Positions 23,659 through 35,753 are shown, numbered from the stretch's first letter. The stretch: DNA of 64,000 bases from Helianthus annuus (GCF_002127325.2 NC_035433.2:16480611-16544610), one strand, 5' to 3'. Program-made: numbers and translations. The notes: generated from the letters alone by a model not told the origin.

Positions 23659-26600
23659 TGTCACACCCCGATTTTCCACGTGTCACCGGTGGGCCCGGTG
23701 GGGAGTATCGTGACGTCATGGTTGGCAACATAATAGTCAAACAACACAATATTATTAAGCACAGCGGAAGCAATTAAAATATAATACAACCCAATTTATT
23801 ATTGTAATATCAACTATCACAATATTCGGGAGCTTATCCACAGAAGGATCGAACATAAAATGGAAACAATAGTTCAACAGACTTCAGGCATCTTAAGCTT
23901 GCGAAACTCTTTATTGATGCTAAGGAGACAATCCAGCCAATTACGTTTAGTACCTGCATTTAGTCTTTTTGGGAAAATACGTCAGTTTACACTGGTAAAT
24001 ACAATCAACTGACTCATTTTGGAAAATGATTTAAAAATTAGTTTGGATGCACATGGCATAAATGTTTTTATAATTTGATTAAAGTGCACAGAGGCAAGAT
24101 TAATCTTTTTATTAACTTGGGAGAATTATTTAATATTATAATCTTGTGAACGAATTACATGTTACTTATGCGTTCAGTAGCCCGGATCTAGTCCGGGTTA
24201 AAGATCAATAGACACACCACATAATTGAGTTATACACGGACGGTGTACGCCTACACGCCGTGCTCAGGTCGTGGCCAATCTCGTAAGATGATGCCAAGGA
24301 TATCCGGGACATGGTCATTAACCCCCCAAAGGCTGTAAAGTAAACAAGACTGTTTAAACGAGCCGATCAAATTATTCAACTACCCACTAAGCGTGGAGAT
24401 TTGATGCTCGATCAAGCGGTACGCTATGTACCGTAACCCAAGCCCGTATAGGGAAAATAAGTTAAAAGTATTTACCTGATGCAAAGTATAAATCACAATA
24501 AGCAAAATGCACGTAGCTTTTACTGGTTCTCCTAATCTGGAACGAAGGTTTAATATAACCTATTAGAATACTAACGGGTCTTTTATTAAGCTTAAGCTTA
24601 GACCGACTAGTTTCGAAGATACGGTTCGTACGCACGATTAAGCGAAGACCGGATATAATGTGATTTAGACCCGACAAGTTCAGAGACTTGTTTAATGTGG
24701 GTTTATTATTCACATTCTGGATTTTGAGATGAAACCGATAAGGTTTGACCCGTGTCGGTTAATTTATGTAAACTTGTTACATAAACCGAACCGAACGCGT
24801 AAAATGCGTAACGGGTATCCGTAAGAGCCATATACAAGTTTCCTAAGTTAATATGCTTCAAATATGTTGTGACATCAGTAGGATGTCTTTCATTATGCCC
24901 CGAACTAATTTAAACTCAAACTATGCCCCGTAGGGGTAGTCTGGTCGTTTTAAAGTTTGTAAAAGCGCTTAGATGTTTAACTGAGTTACTGGTCTGATGT
25001 AAACAGCAAACATACTCAATTTGATGAGTTATAACAGTAGGCTTAAGCATATATGTGAAATTTATCATTTTTAACCAAACTATGCCCCGTAGGGGTATTT
25101 TGGTAATTTCACATAAGCCGAAAAGCTCAAAAACGAAGTCTGAGTTAATCAACCTTTTCTTACTGTTAGAATATCATAATTTGCCTCATATATTAGTAGG
25201 TATCAACCCGAGTATGTTCAATATGATTTTAAAACATACTATGCGTTAAAAACGCTAAATAAGACGATTAAAGGCCATTTCCGGGTTTGATACTTAAATC
25301 CGATATTTTTATATTTCCAGAAGGCTTAAAATAATTTATTTATTATATGTGGTCGGTAGCAAAAGGTTTGGAGTCGTTTCGATAAGTAAAACTCATTTTT
25401 ATGGCCCGTAAGGGCAAACCGACAATTACCGGCTTAAGCCTACGACTACTAGTTATGCTCAGCCTAAAATTAATTAAAAATCTTTAAAAATGCCAAAATA
25501 ATATATTACATCAGTGGGTATTAAGTTTGATACTAAAAAGTAGGCTTAACTAGGCTATACGCTAATTACGCCATTTTATTAACATAAAGCATTGATTTAG
25601 CGATATTGAGCATAACTCTTAATCTACAAGTCAAACTGATGTCAAACTTTGCATACAAGTTTATATATCGGTAACTAAGGTTTCTACACTTTTACATTTT
25701 CATAAATCACGTTTTTAAGATAATAAGGGCATAACGGTCAACATATGAGCAATTAACGAAAATATGCATATTAATTGGATAACTAGTGAACCAAGGTGCA
25801 TAATCGTAGAGGGTTGTTCTAACATGTATCCTAATCCAATTAAAGCTCTGAGGCATTTCTAAAACATGCCTAAACGGGTCAGAACTGAAAGTCAAAGTGA
25901 AAGTCAAACTATGTGACTTTCGGTTCCAAACCGGGTCTAAACAGGAAATAGTCGGGTGGAACATGTTTAGACATGTTCTTACACTTATTACTAAGTTATA
26001 ACAATGATCAAACAGGTTGTATATGTTCTAGATAGCTAATTATGCATAAATGACATTTTAAGCATCCTGTTGACTTTTTAATTATATGTTTGACCCGACT
26101 TTTGACCTGGTTAGAGTGGTGATCAGGGGAAACCCTTTTGAGGTTTTATTACCCACATAAATACCAATCTATAACTACTTTTAATTCGAGGTATGACTGA
26201 GCCATTATTGACTAATCTCGAAGTCAAACCGTAATTGCGACGGTTTGACTTGTAGCTAATTAAACAAGCTAAACTCAAATAAAGAAGGACCAGTAGACTT
26301 ACAAGAGTCCTATGCACGACTTTAGATCAGTTGGACCTGCTTGAGAGCTCCAGGAATGATCAAATCATGCAAATGAAGGTGTGAGAATGAATGTGACATT
26401 GGAGTGCCTTATATAGTGGTTTCACCCACCATAAGTGATTGACAAACAAGTCTACCATCAACCACAATCATCCAACACTTGTTACTAGTGTGTAGGGGGT
26501 GTTTTAGGGGCCAAGTGAGGTGGAAAGATCGATCAAAGGTGGAGTAACTTGGCTGTGGCAGACAAAGGATCATGCAAATCAAAGTTCTGTCCAGATATGG

Positions 26601-27251
26601 CAGTCGCGTAGCGCGACTGCCTGAGCCTATAAGCTCGCGCTACGCGAGCACCTCAGATCATCCAACAAACTTTGGTTAAATTGCAGTTTAGTCCCTGGCT
26701 CTTCAAACTTCGATTAGGCACTTGTTTATTGCATTTTGAGCCCTCGTAATTGATCTATAAGGGCCTCAAGACATATACCCACTTTGTTAAGTCCCCAGGT
26801 AACTTTATTGTTACCCGAAAAGGCCTAACTTTCAACATTGACGCTTTAACTCCTCGCACACGAATTCGATCTTAACTTTCTCATACGTTAACGAAACTTT
26901 ACGAAATTTAAATCGTGCATTCTAGTGAGCATGATTAACATTTACAAAGCTTCGGGTTTGTCAAAAGGTCACTCAGAGGTATATCTTTAAACATGTTGAC
27001 ACATTTAACCCCTGTAGTTTGTAATCTCTCACTTTTAGCTTCGTATGATCCATGATTTATTCGTTTGAAGGTATGAGCATCATGTAGGGTTAATGTACAT
27101 TATATTTATTCACAGTTGACACTTAGAATACGTATATTCACATACTTTCCATGTTTTTCAACTTTAGTCCTTCTATAATATTTCTTTCACACATTCAAAC
27201 TTTATGACACGTGTCAACACATTACAGGACGTGAATTTTCGAGGTGTTACA
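23659..27251 (-). repeat. Element C 5' LTR
   Basis: 3593 bp, same length as 13706-17298 with roughly twenty substitutions seen by eye. Followed by TSD CCTGC at 27252. Confidence 0.95.
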
Positions 27252-27256
27252 CCTGC

Positions 27257-28848
27257 TGTTTTCATGGACTTGATGAATAGGGTCTGCAAACCTTATTAGA
27301 TAAGTTCATCATCGTTTTCATTGATGACATTTTAATATATTCTAAGACGCGAGCTGATCATGAGCAACATCTTCGTCTTACTCTGGAACTCCTAAAGAAA
27401 GAGCAACTTTTTGCCAAATTCTCCAAGTGTGAATTCTGGCTTAAAGAAGTTCAATTCTTAGGAGATATTGTCAACGAACAAGGTATTCATGTAAATCCTT
27501 CCAAGATCAGTGCGATTAAGGATTGGGATACACCTACTACTCCTACTGAAGTTCGTTCTTTTCTTGGTCTAGCAGGTTATTACCGCCGCTTCATTGAGAA
27601 TTTCTCAAAGATTGCAGTTCCTCTAACTGCTCTAACTCAGAAGTACAAGCCATTTGATTGGGGAGTCAAACAAGAGGAAGCGTTTCTGACTTTGAAACAA
27701 AAACTTTGCGACGCGCCTGTTCTAACCTTGCCTGAGGGCAATGATGATTTCGTCGTTTATTGCGACGCATCTAAATTGGGTCTTGGCTGCGTCCTGATGC
27801 AAATAAACAAAGTCATAGCATACGCATCAAGGCAGTTGAAGATACATGAGAAGAACTACACCACTCATGATCTCGAGTTGGGCGCAGTTGTCTTCGCTCT
27901 CAAAATCTGGAGACACTATTTGTACGGTACAAAATGTGTGGTTTTCACGGACCACAAAAGTCTTCAGCATATCTTCAATCAGAAAGAGTTCAACATGAGG
28001 CAACGGCGTTGGGTTGAACTTCTAAACGACTATGACTGCGAAATTCGCTACCATCCTGGTAAGGCGAATGTAGTAGCCGATGCTTTGAGTCGCAAGGAAC
28101 GAACTAAGCTTCATTGTGTTCGTGTCCAATCTGTTATTCAAGCTCAATCCGATATCCAAGCACGTATTTCTCAGGCTCAACAATCTTGTGTTTCACAAGG
28201 TTTAATGGATAAGGAATTTCCTTATCACATAACTCCTGCTCTAGACCTGAAGGACAATGGATCATATTACTTCATGGACCGCTTGTGGGTCCCGAGCCAA
28301 GATAATCTTCGTACCCTGCTTATGGATGAAGCCCATAAGTCTCGTTATTCTATTCATCCTGGCTCAGATAAGATGTATAAGGATCTTCGTATTCAGTATT
28401 GGTGGCCTGGTATGAAGAAAGACAATGCCTTATACGTATCCAAATGCCTTACTTGTCTTAAGGTTAAGGCTGAACATCAGCGTCCTGCCGGTTTATTGGA
28501 GCAACCAGAGATCCCAGTTTGGAAATGGGAAAACATTACTATGGATCTCATTACTAAACTTCCGCGCACAAAGAAAGGTCACGATGCCATCTGGGTAGTT
28601 GTTGATCGTCTTACTAAATCAGCGCATTTCTTGCCAATCCGTGAGGATTTTTTGGCTGACAAACTTGCTCAAATCTGCGTGGATGAAATTGTAGCTCGAC
28701 ATGGTGTTCCTTTGAACATCATTTCTGACAGAGATGCTCGTTTCACTTCTCATTTTTTGAGAACCATGCAATCTGCTATGGGGTCCCAACTCAATCTGAG
28801 CACAGCTTATCATCCACAAACAGATGGTCAATCTGAAAGAACAATCCA
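27257..28848 (+). pseudogene. pol: Element A RT C-terminus, RNase H and integrase N-terminal half
   Basis: Continues A's pol after C. One T appears to be missing near 27296 (PYLDK region), shifting frame by one; from there the frame is open to 28848. RT active site [11 protein letters not shown] is intact (about 27315). RNase H carries its acidic residues ([38 protein letters not shown]). Integrase shows the H/H part ([16 protein letters not shown]), [26 protein letters not shown] and [12 protein letters not shown]. It is cut by E between the two bases of the following Gln codon and its third base; the sequence resumes at 34981 in the same frame. Confidence 0.92.
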
Positions 28849-29059
28849 TGTAGGATCGTTTGGCGACCCGAACGAGTCGTTCAGAGGCTTTCTCCTTGGT
28901 TTCAGGTGCGGAATAACAAGAAACTAAGGTAGAAATAGCACACAGATGACTTTAACTACTTGTTTTATTGATTTGACGCTGATTACACTTCAAATCTCGC
29001 ACCGGCAGCACTTCGGCACGATTTCTCCAACTATTCTAACTTAGTTCGCTCATCATGTA

Positions 29060-29069
29060 TATATAGGGC
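29060..29069 (-). promoter_or_regulatory. TATA box of element E LTR
   Basis: Minus strand CCCTATATATACATG context; second copy near 34559-34568. It lies just downstream, in E orientation, of the hairpin and GCGG motif cluster. Confidence 0.6.
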
Positions 29070-29076
29070 TTTGGGA

Positions 29077-29104
29077 CCGCTTATTGGACATGCCCAATAA
29101 GCGG
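29077..29104. promoter_or_regulatory. Perfect 11-bp inverted repeat upstream of the E TATA box
   Basis: Arms CCGCTTATTGG and CCAATAAGCGG around six bases. The copy in the other LTR (34576-34603) has the same arms with loop ACAGGC instead of ACATGC. Confidence 0.85.
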
Positions 29105-29105
29105 C

Positions 29106-29210
29106 CCAGACATGTCACTCGAGCGGCCCAAGATATTGTCATTCGAGCGATCCACTATCATGTCCATTCGAGCGGTCCTAAGATTCTAATGGACCTATGA
29201 GCGATCCAAC
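29106..29210. repeat. AGCGGTCC-type motif cluster in E LTR
   Basis: Four to five copies of (G/A)AGCG(G/A)(T/C)CC about 22-31 bp apart, upstream of TATA in E orientation. Same cluster at 34605-34710, and a larger array of the same motif in the E leader. Confidence 0.75.
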
Positions 29211-29476
29211 ATCTAAAACCTATACATCTTCACTATTTCTAGTATTACGTGCCCAGATCTATCATTCTAAGACTATGACTCGATACAAGACGTAATCAGC
29301 AGATGTAGTGCACCAACAGACTCCCCCTCAGATGTTGATGGAGTCGACTATCGAGTCACAACACTGCTGTATCTTCAGATCTTCAGCCTTGATCAGTCTT
29401 TGGGCTTCTCTCTCTTTATCATTCTAACACTCTAAGACTCGAACGAAGATGTAGTCGACAGACAACTGCACCAACA

Positions 29477-29487
29477 GACTCCCCCTT
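29477..29487 (-). other. Polypurine tract of element E
   Basis: Minus strand AAGGGGGAGTC immediately before the LTR. A near copy (GAGGGGGAGTC) lies inside the LTR at 29319-29329. Confidence 0.85.
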
Positions 29488-31429
29488 GAATGTTGATGGA
29501 ATCTTCAGTGAGAGTCTTCAACATGACATTCTTGAATATAGCTCGGTCTTCTTCAGGAATTCTGCCTGGATCTTTCTTTCTTTGGCTATAACTTTCGTCA
29601 GACTCCCCCTATCATCCAGCTAGGATAGTCGTCTGGGATTTGTTACCACCATAGAAATTATCTCCTGGCTTCTCTCTGTTCAGCTTATCATCTACATCAT
29701 CTGCATACATCTCAAACACTCTATCACAAACAAATAATATAGTGATTCTATTTAATGAATCAACTAAACATTTGAGAATTTTTACAATTTAAACACTGAT
29801 TACAAATTTGAAACATTCCGATTTCTAATTCAAATTAATGAATCATTTTAAACATTTCAAATGACTTAACCAACCTGTCTGTTCATCAAGTTTAGCCTTT
29901 GAGATTTTGAAAATCAGCTCTTCAACCTCAGTCGTCGAAAATCTTTTTGGATTTTTCATAATATGAAATGTAAATGCAAAGACAGAAATTTAAATGCAAA
30001 ACAAACATATTTTTGTGAGTTTGTGCAAGAGGATCATATCAGTTTTTTAGACACATCACAAGCACCGTTAAGCTTCTAATCGTTTTAAGTTCTAAACGAT
30101 TCACGTAGATTGACGATATAATTGTCCTCTTAAATTTTCATACAATTTTCAATCTATTCAGGATACTATTTAAGTGTTTTATAAACTTAGTTTAATTCAT
30201 GTGTCCCACCTCTTGAATATACTCCCGTATCCAGATTCCCAATATTCAGTCTTACAGGTATGAACACTACAATGATGTCTGTACATAAATTAGGGGAAAG
30301 ATGCGAGAACTGAGGGATCTCAGGTCAGAACTTCCGTTCAGCAGAGAGATATCAGCTTCGACTTAGCAGTGTGTCCCCTTTAGATGATCTTTTTAGCTAC
30401 AACAGAAGATTATCAATTTTATTGTCTAATCAACTGAGGGCTTTATGCTATATTTCAAGCATTTTGTGGAAAGTATTAGCCAAGGACTAGGTCAGAACTA
30501 CCGTTCAGCAGAAGTCCCGGAATAATACCCCAGACATCATAGAGTATAAACACCTAGTATATCAGAATATGAGACCTTTCAAACGAGATTTCAGGGGTTA
30601 CCTATATATCCAAGTAGTGTTCCCCACGAATTTCACAAGTTTGAAATTTTATGTTTATATCCCGAATAAATCTACTACATGTACGAAAACCTATCGTCAC
30701 ATCATCAGTGAGACCGTTTATCACATTTGGCATTACATTTCTTTAGCGTGCTGTGATAGTCCTACTGTTTTACTATCATTTCCTCTTGTTTCGCAACAAA
30801 ACTCGTTTTTTAAATTTTTCAATGTTTTTGACATTTTCAAATTTTCGATTTTTTAAAATTTTACACCCCCTAAAATCAAAATATGTTTCAATTTTGATTT
30901 TCTGGGAAAATTTGAAACAAACTGTACAAAAAAATGACAACATGATGAGAATCACATCAATTCTCCATCCGTTTGGCTTAAACAATCAGAACTCCCCCTC
31001 ACAACACACTATTTTCCCATAATGATTTCAAAACACTTAAGTTTGTTTTAATCAAAATGGTTTTTCTGGAAAATAAGTTTAGTCGCTTTTACCTTTTGTA
31101 AAAATGGGGTTCAAATCATTACTTTGTTTACCAATTTCTTGAATGATAATTAAATCAAGTCCAATTTAATGACCCTGATTTAACCACTTGTAAGATCAAC
31201 ACCATTCACTACTATACAGCCACTTGTAGGTTTAGCAATTAAGCTTCTTCAAACCTGTTTTTCAACCAATTACCATCTTTTGGTTGAATTCTCAAGGTGC
31301 CGATTCCTACTCCTCGCTTACAAACCTGGGAGTTCCGGCAAGTCCTGCAACTTTTCAAACACAGATTTAGAAAGATGCCGATTCATGATCCACAATACCA
31401 TCTTGGGATCTCCGGCAAGTCAGGGTTTT
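29488..31429 (-). other. Element E 3' non-coding region
   Basis: About 1.9 kb between the gag-like region and the PPT, where pol would be expected. AT-rich; I found no domain in any frame. Confidence 0.6.
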
Positions 31430-32533
31430 TCATTTAAAAAGATCCACCCAAGCCCGACCAGCCTTGGGTGTTTTCGACAATTTTACCTCAACCAATGGCT
31501 CCTCTGGCTTTGACGAACCAGAATCATTGCCTGAATGTGGCTTGTCTGACTTTAATGAGTCAGATTCATCGTCGACATGTGGCTCCTTTGTTTTCGAAGA
31601 AACAAATTCATCGCCACAGAATGTTACCTTCTTCTTTTCCTTTTTCGTCCTCAGATTTGTATCTGATGAATTCTTTTTGCTTGTCTTTACAGCTGAGGGA
31701 GTAGATTCATCAGAACTTTTATCCAATCTGTCGGTTGAACCCGAGGACAAAATCTTTTCGAGATATTCTCTCGCTTTCTTTCTCTTTTTCCTCAGTCGGT
31801 CTTTCTGCCCCTGAGAAAGCTTCACTTTTGTTTCTTGAACTTTAGGTTTTTTGACCTTCTGTTCTTTGACGTTTTGGCCCGAGGCTTTAAATTCTTTGGG
31901 CTTGTCACCAACTGGTATTTTCTTTGCCATTTTCTGAGAATTAGCCCTCAATCTGTCATTCGATCTTCTTGGGCAATCTCTGGCAATGTGACCTTTGATA
32001 TTGCAATTATAGCACCTCCTGGTTTCATAACTCCAGTATTGGCAGTTAACCGCAATGTGTCCGTGATATCCGCAGCTGTAACACACTCTGTTATCGTACC
32101 GTATACCACCTTCACACCAAACGCTCAGATCATAGCATTGTCTGGCTTGGTGATATTCCTTCCTCAAGTTTGCTGGATTTGGCTTTTGAGCACTGTAATC
32201 TATCCTGCACCCAACAATTTTTGAATTTTCATTTTCTACTTTTCGTAATTTTTTCTTTTGATTGGATGATCGTACTGATGAGTTTTTTTCTTCATTTTTA
32301 AATTTTTGTTTCTGTTCTACAATCTTCTTCACAGGTTTTTGCTTAGAGCATTCTCCCTTTTCAGTCGATTGCAAAACAGTTTTCTGAAATTTTCCTCTTA
32401 ATTTTGAAATTGTTTTCTTTTTCTTAAGACCCTGTCTCAGACTCATCTGCTGAATAAAATTTCTCATTTTCCTCATCAGTTTTCTCATCACAATCTTCAA
32501 CTTTGACTTTGTCAAAGTTTGTAACATTTTCAC
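31430..32533 (-). pseudogene. Element E gag-like region, C-terminal part with zinc knuckles
   Basis: Open for 367 codons. Highly basic, lysine-rich, with two CCHC knuckles: CYSCGYHGHIAVNC and CYNCNIKGHIARDC, followed by RRSNDR and long K/S/E-rich low-complexity segments. It overlaps the preceding ORF by 110 nt in another frame, which suggests one frameshift in a formerly single gag. Likely nucleocapsid part binding element RNA. The acidic tail (DESDSLKSDKP, SGSSKPEEP) is unusual and might be unrelated to particle assembly. Confidence 0.75.
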
Positions 32534-33455
32534 TTATCGAAACTGAATTGATTGGTTTTGGACAGGGAAAATTCAAACTGTCAGATTTAGTCACAAAACC
32601 TATCAATTTCTTCTCAAGTTCATCAATTTTGTTCCTCGAATTTTCAGCTTCACTTTCAAGCTGAGATATTCTCCCAAAATGAGACCTGATTGTTTTTTCA
32701 TTATCATTCTTCAAATTTTCAAGAACAGATTTTTCATTTATCAAAACTTTTATCTGTTCCTGAAATTTTGATTCATTCGCTTTCAGATTCTTGTTTTCAA
32801 GCTTAATCCAGAAATCTAAATCTTCTGAAGATTTCTGTTTGCTTTCAAGTTCTTTTACCAATTCTTTGATTTTCTTTTGAGCGCGTTCACCTTCTTTTTC
32901 AAGTTCGATAATTTTCTGAAGATGGGAATTTATCATCTTCTGTTTTTCAATGTTGTTTTTACTGAATACATTTCTCCCATCTTCAAGAATTTTCACTTGC
33001 CCTTCAAATTCTTGATTTTTCAAAGTCGAACTGTTAAAACCAACCAACAGTTTGTCATTTTCAGCTTTCAACTTCTCACAATTTTCTTTCAGAATAAGAA
33101 TCTGATTTTCAGCAACGTGCTTCTCGTCTTTCAACTTTTTGACTTCAGATGCCAAACTTTCCATGTCTCTCACGAGTTTGTCATTGTCAGTCTTAAAGTT
33201 GTCACACTTAGAGCACACTGTTTCATTCTTCACCGATTCTTCAGCTTTTGAATTTTCTTCCTTTGCTATGAATGTACCTGCACAAAACATTTTAACGAAA
33301 TCAAGAGGATTTCCGATATTATCAATATAACAACCTCTCTTAAAATCGTATTTCATCACATGTTTTGCCCTGATACATTTAGTAACCCTCTTGTGCATAT
33401 ACTCAATCACATCTGAACTCAGATCTAGCACATTATACTCCAAAGCCTTGAGCAT
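32424..33455 (-). pseudogene. Element E gag-like region, central coiled-coil part
   Basis: 343 codons open. Begins with the end of the gag domain (MLKALEYNVLDLSSDVIEY, KRVTKCIRAKHVMKYD) and then about 220 residues of charged heptad-like sequence rich in K, E, L and N, a predicted long coiled coil (residues about 70-300). Same frame as the N-terminal ORF, separated only by one TGA at 33471-33473; the C-terminal zinc-knuckle part is in a different frame. Probable role: multimerisation within the particle; inferred from composition. Confidence 0.72.
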
Positions 33456-33470
33456 TTCTTTCTTTTTCTT

Positions 33471-33837
33471 TCAATCTTCAAGTTCATGAGTTTTAAGTTT
33501 GCTGATGAATTGATTTAGAGGTAGTTTAGAAAAATTTGAGTCCTCCCTTAAATTTTTCAAACATTCATCCCATTCAATCGGTAATGCATCTGCAAATTTC
33601 TCCAATTTCTCAACATTTGAAGGATATATCTCATGATCTTTCAGATAATTCAGTAAAACACTATATCGGTCTTTAAGATCATCCAACGTTTCGTCTTTCA
33701 GACACACAAAATATTTGAACCTTTTTGCCCATCCATCTTTGCTCACTTTTCTATACCCCTCATCTAGAAATCCGTGATGCCAATCATTAAATCTTTCGAA
33801 ATAATAGTTCTCCTGTTCATCAAACATCATTGCCATG
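33471..33837 (-). pseudogene. Element E gag-like region, N-terminal UBN2-like domain
   Basis: First ATG on the minus strand is at 33837 (MAMMFDEQ). Shows the pattern of plant copia-type gag: WAKRFKYFVCLKDETLDDLKD..Y, LLNYLKDHEIYPSNVEKLEKFADALP, EWDECLKNLRE, LPLNQFISKLKTHELE. It ends in a TGA and the frame continues directly into the coiled-coil part. The upstream end of the usual domain appears short. Assignment to a UBN2/copia gag is from motif memory and should be treated as probable. Confidence 0.68.
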
Positions 33838-33889
33838 TTTCGCAAAAACCCGACACGTGTTTGTTGACAAATAAGCAAGCTGAGCTAAG

Positions 33890-34150
33890 TGTGATGGAAA
33901 AGCGGACCAAATGATCAGATGAGCGGACCGGATGTGTCCAAATAAGCAGTCCGGATAAACTTCATTTGGAGCGGTCCAAGTACTGATCGAAAAAGCGGTC
34001 CACACTTGTCCGAATGAGCGATCCAATTACAATCCGGTCGAGCGGTTCAACTAAGTCCAAACGAGCGATTAAACTATCTGAATGAGCGGTCCAAAAACTA
34101 TCCAGTCGAGCGGTTCACACAATGTCCGAATAAGCGGTTCAACCAATCGG
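33890..34150 (-). repeat. Array of AGCGGTCC motifs in the E leader
   Basis: About eleven degenerate copies of GAGCGGTCCAA with a following TCCGAAT-like stretch, starting near 33900, 33913, 33943, 33970, 33993, 34016, 34040, 34063, 34084, 34108 and 34131 (mostly 21-27 bp apart). The same motif lies upstream of the TATA box in both LTRs. Confidence 0.75.
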
Positions 34151-34331
34151 ACCTGTTTTTCCTTCGAATTTTAGCTCCAAACTTTCAAGGATTTGTCTCT
34201 ATACTATCGTGCACAATCCCTGAGATTTTGAAACGATTCCGACCGTTATATCTTTCCGAACGAAGAAAAGAAGGTGTAGAAGTAAGAAAAAGTGACGAAA
34301 TCCGGCTAATTTCAGCAGAGAACCTCTTCCT

Positions 34332-34347
34332 GAGCTCTGATACCAAT
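34332..34347 (-). other. Primer-binding site of element E
   Basis: Minus strand ATTGGTATCAGAGCTC, tRNA-Met type, adjoining the LTR at 34348. Confidence 0.9.
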
Positions 34348-34975
34348 TGTAGGATCGTTTGGCGACCCGAACGAGTCGTTCAGAGGCTTTCTCCTTGGTT
34401 TCAGGTGCGGAATAACAAGAAACTAAGGTAGAAATAGCACACAGATCACTTTAACTACTTGTTTTATTGATTTGACGCTGATTACACTTCAAATCTCGCA
34501 CCGGCAGCACTTCGGCACGATTTCTCCAACTATTCTAACTTAGTTCGCTCATCATGTATATATAGGGCTTTGGGACCGCTTATTGGACAGGCCCAATAAG
34601 CGGCCCAGACATGTCACTCGAGCGGCCCAAGATATTGTCATTCGAGCGATCCACTATCATGTCCATTCGAGCGGTCCTAAGATTCTAATGGACCTATGAG
34701 CGATCCAACATCTAAAACTTATACATCTTCACTATTTCTAGTATTACGTGCCCAGATCTATCATTCTAAGACTATGACTCGATACAAGACGTAATCAGCA
34801 GATGTAGTGCACCAACAGACTCCCCCTCAGATGTTGATGGAGTCGACTATCGAGTCACAACACTGCTGTATCTTCAGATCTTCAGCCTTGATCAGTCTTT
34901 GGGCTTCTCTCTCTTTATCATTCTAACACTCTAAGACTCGAACGAAGATGTAGTCGACAGACAACTGCACCAACA
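34348..34975 (-). repeat. Element E 5' LTR
   Basis: 628 bp; only a few differences from 28849-29476 noticed by eye (for example ACAGGC versus ACATGC in the hairpin loop). Ends at the TSD ATCCA. Confidence 0.95.
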
Positions 34976-34980
34976 ATCCA

Positions 34981-35728
34981 GACACTGGAGGATATGCTTA
35001 GAGCTTGTGTGATCGATTTTGGTGGTAGTTGAGATTCACATCTTCCATTGATTGAATTCTCCTACAACAACAGTTATCACTCCAGCATCAACATGGCTCC
35101 TTTCGAGGCTCTCTATGGTCGAAAATGTCGTTCACCAGTCTGCTGGAATGAGATCGGCGAGGCTCAACTTACTGGACCTGCCTTCATTTTAGAGACAACA
35201 GATAAGGTAAAGAAAGTTCGTGATAACCTTCAGACAGCTAGAAGCCGTCAAAAGAGTTACGCGGACCTGAAACGCAAGCCCTTGGATTTTCAAGTCGGTG
35301 ATCGTGTATTACTTAAGGTCTCGCCTTGGAAAGGTGTGATCAGATTCGGAAAGAAAGGAAAACTTGCACCTAGATACGTTGGACCATTCAAGATCGTCGA
35401 AAGAATCGGTAAGGTAGCCTACAGACTTGAGTTACCTCCTGAACTTGGAAATGTTCATCCAACCTTTCACGTGTCCAATCTCAAGAGGTGTTTAGCTGAT
35501 GAAAACCTCCACATACCGCTTGACGAAATTCGTGTTGATAAAACACTGAAATTTGTTGAGAAACCGGTAGAAATCATGGAACGTGAAGTCAAGTGGCTTA
35601 AACGCAAGCGCATTCCTTTGGTCAAGGTTCGTTGGGAATCTAAGCGTGGACCCGAGTTTACTTGGGAACGCGAAGATCAAATGAAGGCAAAATATCCGCA
35701 TCTTTTTCCACGAGTTTCCTCTAAATAA
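34981..35728 (+). pseudogene. pol: Element A integrase C-terminal half
   Basis: Continues the integrase after E in the same frame: [16 protein letters not shown], then a TGA at 35030-35032 where the family usually has Trp. After that it is open to TAA at 35726: [21 protein letters not shown], then [15 protein letters not shown] and [13 protein letters not shown] (SH3-like DNA-binding region). The C-terminal tail [16 protein letters not shown]...KYPHLFP resembles the chromodomain-like end of Tekay/Del chromoviruses. Whether it binds histone marks cannot be judged from sequence alone. Confidence 0.9.
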
Positions 35729-35753
35729 ATTTCGGGACGAAATTTCCACAAGT

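Larger units (their letters stand above)
13706..27251 (-). mobile_element. Element C: 13.5-kb LARD-like element with integrase remnant only
   Basis: Inserted in A's RT with TSD CCTGC (13701-13705 and 27252-27256). LTRs are 3593 bp each; about twenty differences were noticed by eye, so it is older than B and F. The PBS at 23641 reads on the minus strand, setting orientation. Internal 6.4 kb: no gag, protease, RT or RNase H. Only integrase fragments remain next to the PPT. The other roughly 5 kb is non-coding and filled with tandem modules rich in small inverted repeats. Movement must have depended on another element. Confidence 0.93.
28849..29476 (-). repeat. Element E 3' LTR
   Basis: 628 bp, TGTAGGATCG...CACCAACA on the plus strand. 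In E orientation the order is PPT, 158-bp outer block, a second PPT-like tract with LTR start (29318/29319), AGCGGTCC-type motifs, an 11-bp-arm hairpin, TATA box, then R-U5. Confidence 0.95.
28849..34975 (-). mobile_element. Element E: TR-GAG-type element (LTRs plus gag-like region, no pol)
   Basis: Inserted in A integrase with TSD ATCCA (28844-28848 and 34976-34980). LTRs are 628 bp each, nearly identical by eye. The PBS is next to 34348 and the PPT next to 29476, both on the minus strand. The internal 4.9 kb encodes only a gag-like region (33837 down to 31430) with coiled coil and zinc knuckles. No protease, RT, RNase H or integrase motif was found. The gag type resembles Ty1/copia-class gag proteins of plants, unlike the Ty3/gypsy neighbours. 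Confidence 0.92.

Noticed and set aside
31280..32224. Host gene candidates on the plus strand within E
   Set aside because: Antisense of the gag-like frame; no domain, no exon structure supported.
32877..33330. Plus-strand ORFs opposite the E coiled coil
   Set aside because: Shadows of a K/E/N-rich coding region on the other strand.
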